Positions 1 through 5,287 of a DNA stretch of 6,100 nt are shown piece after piece. The first letter of the stretch is position 1. Each line of letters begins with the position of its first letter. Origin of the DNA: JAFGOG01 sp034429215 (GTDB lineage: Bacteria; Chloroflexota; Anaerolineae; JAAYZQ01). The DNA lies in the NCBI GenBank assembly GCA_034429215.1, contig DAOUGI010000032.1, forward strand, positions 1-6,100, given 5' to 3'. A program made the position numbers and the translations under genes. Below the pieces are notes generated by a model. That model was not told the DNA's origin. It made no database searches and saw only the letters and a list, made by a program, of their open reading frames with translations.

Positions 1-557
1 TTCCAGTCGGCGTCGCGCAGGTCGCGGGAGATGGTGCGCAGCATGGGCAGGCCGGCGGTCACGTTGGGGATGCCGGCCTGGAGCGACAGCTCGCGCTGCA
101 GCCGGTCGAAATCGGTGGTCTGATCGGACAGGCTGGGCGGATCGATGGTGAGGTGGACGCGGCGGACGCTGGGGTCGAGATCGCCGCCGAATTCGGCAGC
201 CAGGGCGATCCGCTCGGCGCCAATCGCCTTGGTGACGTATTCGACCTCGACCTTTTCCTGCTCGGGGACAAAGATGACGGCATCGCCCTTGATGACGGCC
301 TGGCAGCCGAGCGCCCAGCCGTGGTCGATCTCGTCGGAGGTGAGGCGCACGCCGCTGTGATGGCTGACGACGCCGTGCTCGACGCGCACCCGGCAGCGGC
401 CGCAGCGCCCCTGTCCGCCGCAGGGCAGGTTGAGGACCACGCCGGCCTGGACGGCCGCGTCGGACAGGAGTGCGCCTATCTCGACCTCGACCACCTTGCC
501 GGAAGGCTTGAAGACGACGATTGCCTTTTTTGCGTGGCCCGCAACCTGCTCGGTCAT
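1..557 (-). CDS. acsV: Reductive activator of CFeSP (RACo / AcsV-like), 2Fe-2S N-terminal part, truncated by window edge
   Basis: I translated this frame directly; it stays open from the ATG at 557 to the left edge, giving 185 residues that start MTEQVAGHAKKAIVVF. Residues about 10-100 form a ferredoxin-like domain with Cys46, Cys52, Cys55 (PCGGQGRCGRC) and Cys85 (ALGCQA), the C-x5-C-x2-C...C pattern of an adrenodoxin-type 2Fe-2S cluster. The following residues look like the linker and middle region of RACo/DUF4445 proteins. The ASKHA-type ATPase domain expected at the C-terminus of this family (about 600 residues in total) would lie beyond the window. Known role: RACo uses ATP hydrolysis to drive electron transfer from its 2Fe-2S cluster to the inactive Co(II) corrinoid of CFeSP, restoring Co(I). 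Its place 9 nt after acsC supports that target. Other corrinoid-protein activators (RamA- or methyltransferase-activating type) are related, but RamA-type proteins carry C-terminal 4Fe-4S clusters rather than an N-terminal 2Fe-2S domain. Confidence 0.9.
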   Translation of the reverse strand, partial: MTEQVAGHAKKAIVVFKPSGKVVEVEIGALLSDAAVQAGVVLNLPCGGQGRCGRCRVRVEHGVVSHHSGVRLTSDEIDHGWALGCQAVIKGDAVIFVPEQEKVEVEYVTKAIGAERIALAAEFGGDLDPSVRRVHLTIDPPSLSDQTTDFDRLQRELSLQAGIPNVTAGLPMLRTISRDLRDADW

Positions 558-566
558 GTTGCGGTG

Positions 567-1913
567 TTACTTCCAGGCCCGGAGATAGGCAGGGATGTCG
601 ACGGCCTCGCGCGGGCCAACCAGGATCTCCCAGCCGGGCAGCTCTTCTTCGAGCTCGCCGGACAGAACGGCGACCAGGCCGGGGATGGTGACCTTTTTAT
701 GGCTGAGCTTGCCGGCCATGTCGTTGGCCTTGACCGCCTTGGCGATCGTCTCGGCGTCGAACTTGCCGGCAGCCCAGGAGGTCAGCACGCTCATGCCTTC
801 GGCGTCGCACACCAGCAGCCAGGCCGGCAGCCCGCAGCCGTCCAGCTCGCCGGCCACGCTAAAGTAGGTCAGCGAGAAGTTGGTGGTGATCAGCAGCGGC
901 GAGTCGGCTGTGGGGTGGTTAAAGTCGTACAGCTTGGGATCGACCGAGATCGGCTTTTGCGGGTCGGTGTAGATGTTCAGCCGCAGGGTGAGGAGGGGAT
1001 AAGCCACCGCCGGGTCAAAGTGATCCATGACGACGATGCCGGCGTACTTGGCGATGTGCTGCGCGGCGGCGACGATCTCTTCCTCTTCGGTGGCTGCGCC
1101 CTCGCCGGGGAAGGTGATGATCGGATAGCCCAGCGGGCGAAAGTTCTTTTTTATCGCGAGACGGCGGAGCTGGGTCAGTTGGGCGAGCGAACCGGCCAGG
1201 TCGCGCGCGCCGGGGTCCAGCACCAGGTCGGCCACGCCGGCATCGCCCAGTTTCTTGGTCAGGTCGGCCAGCTCGCCCAGACCATCGGCACTGCGCACCG
1301 CCAAAGCCAGCCCGCCGGCCTTGGCCACGGCGGCGACTGCTTCCCAGTTGGCGGCCGTCGCGGCGTACAGGAGCGATTTCTGACCACCCTCATTGGCCAG
1401 CCCGGCCTTGAGGGCGTCGGCGTTGTCCGACATCAGGATGAAGGGCAGGTTGGTTTTGGCCCGCACGGCCTGGACGACGTTGGCAAAGGCGCCGGCATTG
1501 CCCGACGCGTTGTCGATGGCGATGGCGCCAAAGGTCATGTTAAAACCGACCCGCTCGACGCTGTAGGCGTTGGCCTTTTCAACCTTGGCAGCGATGACGT
1601 CGGCCGGCTCGGTGTCTTTGACGCGCAGGGCGAGGGCCGGCTTGTTGAAGAAGGTCTTGTCGTGGCGGAACAGGACCGTCTCGTTGCCCACCTGGAACTC
1701 ACGGTCGCCGGCGCCCATCTTGATCAGGCGGATGGGCGGCGCGGCGGCCGCGGACAAGGATTCTTTGGCCTCGGCGGACACGTGGGGGCAGGCATCCAGC
1801 TCGACCTGCTTGGCGGCCAGCTTCATGGCAAAGGCCAGGCAGGTGGGGAACCCGCAGTCTTTACAGTTGGTTTTAGGCAGCAGTTTGTAGATTTCAAGAC
1901 CTGAAAGAGCCAT
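567..1913 (-). CDS. acsC: Corrinoid iron-sulfur protein large (gamma) subunit, AcsC
   Basis: 448 residues, the normal full length for AcsC (about 446 in acetogens). With AcsD it forms the heterodimeric CFeSP, a cytoplasmic carrier that takes a methyl group from methyl-tetrahydrofolate (via AcsE) onto cobalamin and hands it to the ACS A-cluster. Visible domains: an N-terminal 4Fe-4S module with Cys17, Cys20, Cys25 and Cys42 (NCKDCGFPTC, then DACPH), the cluster used for reductive activation; a central TIM-barrel region (about 60-320) including LDPGARD near 232; and a C-terminal cobalamin-binding domain (about 325-448) with TTNFSLTYF at 343-351, LSVLTSW-like MSVLTSW at 374-380 and the ending GWEILVGPREA typical of the family. 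The start is fixed by an AGAGGAGG site 9 nt upstream and by the conserved MALSGLEIYK opening. It follows acsD by 19 nt and precedes RACo by 9 nt, so all three are probably co-translated from one message. No missing ligands or frameshifts were seen. Confidence 0.97.
   Translation of the reverse strand: MALSGLEIYKLLPKTNCKDCGFPTCLAFAMKLAAKQVELDACPHVSAEAKESLSAAAAPPIRLIKMGAGDREFQVGNETVLFRHDKTFFNKPALALRVKDTEPADVIAAKVEKANAYSVERVGFNMTFGAIAIDNASGNAGAFANVVQAVRAKTNLPFILMSDNADALKAGLANEGGQKSLLYAATAANWEAVAAVAKAGGLALAVRSADGLGELADLTKKLGDAGVADLVLDPGARDLAGSLAQLTQLRRLAIKKNFRPLGYPIITFPGEGAATEEEEIVAAAQHIAKYAGIVVMDHFDPAVAYPLLTLRLNIYTDPQKPISVDPKLYDFNHPTADSPLLITTNFSLTYFSVAGELDGCGLPAWLLVCDAEGMSVLTSWAAGKFDAETIAKAVKANDMAGKLSHKKVTIPGLVAVLSGELEEELPGWEILVGPREAVDIPAYLRAWK
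570..574 (-). promoter_or_regulatory. Weak ribosome binding site of the RACo gene, overlapping the acsC stop
   Basis: On the minus strand the only purine-rich candidate before the RACo ATG is GGAAG, formed by the last Trp-Lys codons of acsC and ending immediately before its TAA. It is 12 nt from the ATG, longer than usual. It is clearly poorer than the sites before acsB, acsD and acsC, so translation of RACo may depend on ribosomes finishing acsC. Confidence 0.45.
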
Positions 1914-1922
1914 TTTGATTTT

Positions 1923-1930
1923 CCTCCTCT
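1923..1930 (-). promoter_or_regulatory. Strong ribosome binding site of acsC
   Basis: AGAGGAGG on the minus strand, 9 nt before the acsC ATG and inside the 19-nt gap after the acsD TAG. It fixes the acsC start and indicates efficient independent initiation. Confidence 0.85.
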
Positions 1931-1932
1931 GC

Positions 1933-2880
1933 CTACTTTGTCATCAGCTTGTTGATGGTGCCGCGGATCGTCTCGACCGTCTTGGGGTGACGCAGCACGA
2001 CGATGTCGGCCCCGGTTTCCAGCAGGGCGGTGGCGGTGATGGTTTCCCAGGTGATACCCCGCTTTTCGATGTTGCCCCACTCGGCGGGCACGCCCTCGGC
2101 GGCGCGGGACTCTTTTTGGCGCCAGCTTTCCTCGCCGACGAAGCAGATCATCGGCTGCTGGGTCATCCCGTCGCCGGTCAGGGCGGCCAGGCGGAGGCGC
2201 TCCATGACCGAGTAGGAGTATTCCAGGCCGTAGCCCAGGGCGCCGGTGGTGGGGTCCATCAGGACGCGGTCGAGCGGCAGGCGCATGTCGCTGATCAGGA
2301 TGTTGAGCTGTTTGGCCAGGTTGACGTCGATCGGCGAGCTGGCGACCACCAGGTGGCCGTGGGCCAGGGCGGCGGCGACGATGGTCCGGTAGTTCTTGTC
2401 CTCGCACAGGCCCAGGGCCAGGCGCTCGCCACTGGCCGCCTCGGCCACGGCGACGAGCAGCTCGTTGTCGGCCTCGGCCTGGCCCGGCCCGCGGACGACG
2501 ATGGGCAGGCCGGTGGCCTTGAGCACGGCCTTGATGGTGGCGGCTGCCTCGGCGGCCGTGCCGCCGCGCAGCCTGAGCATGAGCAGGTCGGCGCCAAGCT
2601 CTTCGGCCTTTTTGGCCCAGGTTGCCGGATCGTTGACGACGTCGCCCCACGCTTTGAGCAGCACGGGCGACCAATCGGCCGGGGCCCTGTCCTGGATCTC
2701 GATGGCGATGAGCGGCGGGTTGGGTATGTCGCCTTCAAAGTGCAGGAAGGGCAGCGTCGTTTCCCCGCCGACGGTGACCGTTTTGGCCCGGGTGCCACCC
2801 TCGGCGGCGGCAGCTCCCAGGGTGACCTGCCGGATCGCCGCGGTCCACTTTTCTTTTGGAATTTCTACTGCGACTGGCAT
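1933..2880 (-). CDS. acsD: Corrinoid iron-sulfur protein small (beta) subunit, AcsD
   Basis: 315 residues, close to the usual 310-325 for AcsD. It is the partner of AcsC in the CFeSP heterodimer. Its TIM-barrel fold, related to dihydropteroate synthase-type methyltransferases, caps the cobalamin bound by AcsC and helps dock the methyltransferase and ACS. Supporting sequence: the opening IPKEKW (8-13) and TVTVGGETTLPFLHFEG (34-50); the barrel segment AIEIQDRAPADW (59-70) followed by GADLLMLRLRG (96-106); the family signature MDPTTGALGYGLEYSYSVME (208-227); and FVGEESWRQKES (247-258). No Fe-S cysteine motif is present, as expected for this subunit. The ATG is set by a GGGAGGAGG site immediately upstream. 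It is separated from acsB by the 151-nt hairpin-containing gap but is tightly linked to acsC. The N-terminal half is Ala-rich (LGAAAAEGG, AAEAAATIKAVL), consistent with genome composition rather than any special function. Confidence 0.96.
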   Translation of the reverse strand: MPVAVEIPKEKWTAAIRQVTLGAAAAEGGTRAKTVTVGGETTLPFLHFEGDIPNPPLIAIEIQDRAPADWSPVLLKAWGDVVNDPATWAKKAEELGADLLMLRLRGGTAAEAAATIKAVLKATGLPIVVRGPGQAEADNELLVAVAEAASGERLALGLCEDKNYRTIVAAALAHGHLVVASSPIDVNLAKQLNILISDMRLPLDRVLMDPTTGALGYGLEYSYSVMERLRLAALTGDGMTQQPMICFVGEESWRQKESRAAEGVPAEWGNIEKRGITWETITATALLETGADIVVLRHPKTVETIRGTINKLMTK

Positions 2881-2884
2881 AGAT

Positions 2885-2893
2885 CCTCCTCCC
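2885..2893 (-). promoter_or_regulatory. Strong ribosome binding site of acsD
   Basis: GGGAGGAGG on the minus strand, with 4-7 nt between the core and the acsD ATG depending on the register used. It fixes the acsD start. Its upstream two bases are shared with the CCTATATAGG palindrome at 2892-2901. Confidence 0.85.
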
Positions 2894-2901
2894 TATATAG
2901 G
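2892..2901. promoter_or_regulatory. 10-bp perfect palindrome CCTATATAGG next to the acsD ribosome binding site
   Basis: The sequence equals its own reverse complement and overlaps the first two bases of the acsD Shine-Dalgarno site. It could be an operator, or a chance AT-rich element. It is unlikely to be a working -10 box for acsD: no -35-like hexamer lies 16-18 nt upstream, and transcription would start within the ribosome binding site. Confidence 0.25.
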
Positions 2902-2965
2902 TGAAAGTTGTACGAACTACTATCACAGAAACATTAAAAGCAAATGTGTCAGGATGACCTCGTAC

Positions 2966-3003
2966 ATGATCAGCAGCAAGGGGGTTCCCTTGCTGCTGAT
3001 CAT
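2966..3003 (-). promoter_or_regulatory. Perfect 17-bp hairpin between acsB and acsD; terminator-, attenuator- or processing-like
   Basis: Arms 2966-2982 (ATGATCAGCAGCAAGGG on the plus strand) and 2987-3003 are exact reverse complements, 17 of 17, with a 4-nt loop at 2983-2986. In the minus-strand transcript the loop is AACC. The stem begins 28 nt after the acsB stop codon. It resembles an intrinsic terminator in strength and position, but the minus strand continues GTACGAGG with no run of U, so full termination is not expected. On the plus strand only TTT follows, also not a proper tract. Likely roles are partial attenuation, protection of the 3' end of the upstream CODH/ACS message, or an RNase processing site that sets different amounts of the two halves of the operon. 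It may alternatively be a copy of a dispersed palindromic repeat. Confidence 0.6.
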
Positions 3004-3007
3004 TTGG

Positions 3008-3033
3008 AAGGGCGGGTTACATATTGCGCCCTT
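3008..3033 (-). promoter_or_regulatory. Small 7-bp hairpin overlapping the acsB stop codon
   Basis: AAGGGCG at 3008-3014 pairs exactly with CGCCCTT at 3027-3033 around a 12-nt loop (3015-3026). The stem includes two bases of the acsB TAA, so terminating ribosomes would hold it open. Only 4 nt separate it from the 17-bp hairpin downstream, giving a tandem-hairpin arrangement. It could be chance, given its short length. Confidence 0.35.
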
Positions 3034-5287
3034 ACATCAACGGGTCCATGGCCAGGGCCGGGTGACCGGTCTGCTCCAGGTAGGCCAGGACCTCTTCCTC
3101 GGTGTTGGCCACACGCTCGTCGGCGATCTTGTCGATCAGGTCGGGGTCACCCTCGCGGATGGCGGCTTCTTTCAGCTCTTCGGCCATCGACTCTTTTAGG
3201 AAGCTGGACATCCAGACGATGCGCTTCAGGCCGCCGTCAGCGCGGATGAACTTTTTGCTGATCAGGAAGTACTTGCCGTGGCCCATGACGCCGGGCGTCT
3301 GGAGGCCGCCGCCGGCCATGCCGGCCAGGGTGCTGAAGGTCATGCCGGCCGGGGTCATGCTCGGATCCTCGCGACTGACGACCATAAAGCCGTTGCACAG
3401 CGGCATGATCATCATGATGCACTCGAAGCAGCCGCAGGAGGTCATCGGGTAGTTCATGATCGAGTACATGGTGACGTCGGTGACCGCGCCGTGGGAGGCC
3501 TGGTTGACAAAGTCGTTGATCTTGTCAAAGGTGCCGATCCACGGGTCGATGGCGCGGCCCTTGGGGATCGGCTGGTTGGGGCCGGTGGGGTTGATCTGGT
3601 GGCTGGCCTTGCAGTCGAGCCAGTTGTAGGCGCCGCACAGGCCCAGGCGCTCGGGGCTGACCACGCAGACGTGGTTGGGAGCAAAGCTCTGGCACAGGGT
3701 GCAGGAGTAGAACTCTTCCACGGCCTCGTCGGTCATGGCGGCCAGGCGCTGGTTGCGGTAGGTGTAGGCCGCGCGGGCCTTGTCGAGCCACTCGGCGTGG
3801 AGGGCCGGGTCGGTAAAGATCTTGACCTGGACTTTGTCGACGATGGCCCCAAAGTCGGCGTGCAAGCGGGCGTAGAGGATCTCGCCAAAGTGCTTGAGGT
3901 CAAAGCCCTTGTCGGCCGCGGCCTTGCTGATGCGGATCCAGGCGATGTCGCGCTGGCCGATGTGCTGGATGCCGCTGGCGCCGTTGACAAAGTAGTGGAT
4001 CTGGCGCTCGAGCACCGGCTCAAAGTCTTCCTGCATCTTGCGGCCGGCGACTTCGACGAGGATGCCCATGTCCATGGCTCCCTGGTCGCGCATGGTATCG
4101 ATGCCGGGGCCGATGACCTCGATCTTGTGGTCTTCGACCTGGTCGAGGTCGACCATGCGCAGGTACTCGTAGGCGCGGGAGTACTTGCCGCCGAACTCGA
4201 TGCGCATGTCTTCCTTGCGCACCCGCTCGCCCTCAAAGGCCGAGCCGTAGGGCACGGGGATCGGGACTTCGGTGATCTTGATCTTGACGCCGCGGACCTC
4301 GATGGCCCGCTGCACAAAGCGGGCTGCCCTTTCGGCGTCGTCCTTGCCCTCGATGTCGTCCCACGGGATCGACACGACATGCTCGTACTGGGTGATGCCG
4401 GTGGGGTTGATCTCGGGGATGATCGTGTCGGCCAGGGCCGGGAAGCCGTAGGTGATGGCGCCGGCGGCGGTGGCGTATTTCAGGTCGTCCACCTCGCCCA
4501 GGGCGATGGCGAAGGCAAAGACGCGGTACTTGTTGTAGAGCAGGATGTCGCGGGCCTGGCCGCCCTTCATGCCGCCGAAGGTCAGCGCCGAACGGGTGGC
4601 AAAGCCCATGGGGTAGACGGTGGAGATGGTGTCGAGGCCAAAGGGCACGATGTAGGTATCGTAGCCCATCTCGATGCCCTCTTCCATGAGCTGGTGGATG
4701 ATGCTCCGGCCGTTGACGTTGCCGCTGAGGAAGATGAGAATGTTGCGCATCTGGAGCTGGCGGACGATCTCGACGGCGGCCTGATTGGTGCGGGCTGCGC
4801 CGATGATGGCGGCGAAGCCGGGCATGCGGCCATCGACCAGTTGGATGCCCCAGCTACGGAGCTGGATGTCGTCGATGGGGCCGTTGAGGTAGCCGGGGCC
4901 CGGGGCGCTGGAGCCGGTCAGCTCCAGGCCGGGCATCGGCTGGGGCTCCTGGCCGTAGGCGAAGCGGATGCCCATGACGGCTTCCTCGGCCAACAGGGTG
5001 GCCACGCCGGCATCCAGGGTCTCGCCCAGGTAAGGCACCCAGTTCTGGTCGTTCGGCACGCCGTGCAGCAGCTTGTTGCAGTGGTCGAGCACCGGCTTCA
5101 AGCCGCCAATGTTGCTGACCTCCATGCCGGTGTAGCCCATGATGGTGGGCAGAAAGTAGGCGGTGTTGGTGAACTTGATCTCTTTGTCTGGTCCAAGCTC
5201 CACCAGCGCTTTTTGCAGCGAGGCGTCGAACTCTTGGACGATCAGGTTGGCTCCGCGCAGAGCCCGGGTGGCAATGTAGCGGCTCAT
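3032..5287 (-). CDS. acsB: Acetyl-CoA synthase (CODH/ACS alpha subunit), AcsB
   Basis: 751 residues; the acetogen enzyme is about 729, and archaeal CdhC is much shorter, so this is the bacterial long form with the N-terminal CODH-docking region. It condenses CO from CODH, a methyl group from CFeSP and CoA into acetyl-CoA at the Ni-Ni-4Fe-4S A-cluster. All A-cluster ligands are present with family spacing: Cys529, Cys532, Cys541 and Cys551 for the 4Fe-4S cube (YSCTLCQSFAPNHVC, then GLCGAYNW), and Cys618-Gly619-Cys620 (MTSCGCFEC) for the distal nickel. Relative to the Moorella numbering (506, 509, 518, 528, 595, 597) the offset is a constant 23. Order: N-terminal domain about 1-330; middle domain about 335-500 with AFEGERVRKEDM (350-361) and VIGPGID (391-397); A-cluster domain about 510-751 with GPNQPIPKG (569-577), MTFSTLAGMAGGG (649-661) and the conserved ending GHPALAMDPLM. 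The ATG follows the acsA TAA with no spacer and has GGAGGT 7 nt upstream. Essentially certain. Confidence 0.98.
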   Translation of the reverse strand: MSRYIATRALRGANLIVQEFDASLQKALVELGPDKEIKFTNTAYFLPTIMGYTGMEVSNIGGLKPVLDHCNKLLHGVPNDQNWVPYLGETLDAGVATLLAEEAVMGIRFAYGQEPQPMPGLELTGSSAPGPGYLNGPIDDIQLRSWGIQLVDGRMPGFAAIIGAARTNQAAVEIVRQLQMRNILIFLSGNVNGRSIIHQLMEEGIEMGYDTYIVPFGLDTISTVYPMGFATRSALTFGGMKGGQARDILLYNKYRVFAFAIALGEVDDLKYATAAGAITYGFPALADTIIPEINPTGITQYEHVVSIPWDDIEGKDDAERAARFVQRAIEVRGVKIKITEVPIPVPYGSAFEGERVRKEDMRIEFGGKYSRAYEYLRMVDLDQVEDHKIEVIGPGIDTMRDQGAMDMGILVEVAGRKMQEDFEPVLERQIHYFVNGASGIQHIGQRDIAWIRISKAAADKGFDLKHFGEILYARLHADFGAIVDKVQVKIFTDPALHAEWLDKARAAYTYRNQRLAAMTDEAVEEFYSCTLCQSFAPNHVCVVSPERLGLCGAYNWLDCKASHQINPTGPNQPIPKGRAIDPWIGTFDKINDFVNQASHGAVTDVTMYSIMNYPMTSCGCFECIMMIMPLCNGFMVVSREDPSMTPAGMTFSTLAGMAGGGLQTPGVMGHGKYFLISKKFIRADGGLKRIVWMSSFLKESMAEELKEAAIREGDPDLIDKIADERVANTEEEVLAYLEQTGHPALAMDPLM

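Larger units (their letters stand above)
2881..3031. other. Intergenic region between acsB and acsD (151 nt, no gene)
   Basis: This is the only gap above 20 nt in the window. I find no small gene in it on either strand. Reading the minus strand it contains, in order, a 7-bp hairpin touching the acsB stop, a perfect 17-bp hairpin, an AT-rich leader (38 of 60 bases A or T at 2901-2960, against GC-rich flanking coding DNA), the CCTATATAGG palindrome and the acsD ribosome binding site. I looked for a sigma70-type promoter for acsD and found no convincing -35/-10 pair. A promoter of another class cannot be excluded. Confidence 0.8.

Noticed and set aside
153..1904. Long plus-strand open frame (583 codons) opposite acsC and RACo
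   Set aside because: It is antisense to two recognisable genes with intact cofactor motifs. Its product is a low-complexity Gly/Asp/Val/Leu-rich chain with no family features, as expected of a complementary frame in GC-rich DNA.
1823..2674. Minus-strand frame (283 codons) overlapping acsD and acsC
   Set aside because: The translation is Arg/Gly/Pro/Ala-rich, typical of an out-of-frame reading of GC-rich coding DNA. Its last residues only pick up an acsC-like sequence in a shifted frame.
1915..2904. Plus-strand open frame (329 codons) opposite acsD
   Set aside because: It mirrors acsD almost end to end, is Gly/Asp-rich with no recognisable domain, and acsD on the other strand is well supported.
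2948..2958. GTCA-N3-TGAC inverted repeat in the acsD leader, considered as a CooA- or FNR-like operator
   Set aside because: The arms are only 4 bp and the spacing does not match CooA-type (TGTCA-N6-CGACA) or FNR-type (TTGAT-N4-ATCAA) sites. It is likely chance.
3017..3022. ATG-TAA start-stop pair on the minus strand in the loop of the small hairpin
   Set aside because: It has no ribosome binding site and encodes no peptide beyond Met; there is no reason to think it is used.
2881..3031. Cobalamin riboswitch in the acsB-acsD gap
   Set aside because: The gap is too short for a full B12 riboswitch and no B12-box-like core was seen; the hairpins do not form that architecture.
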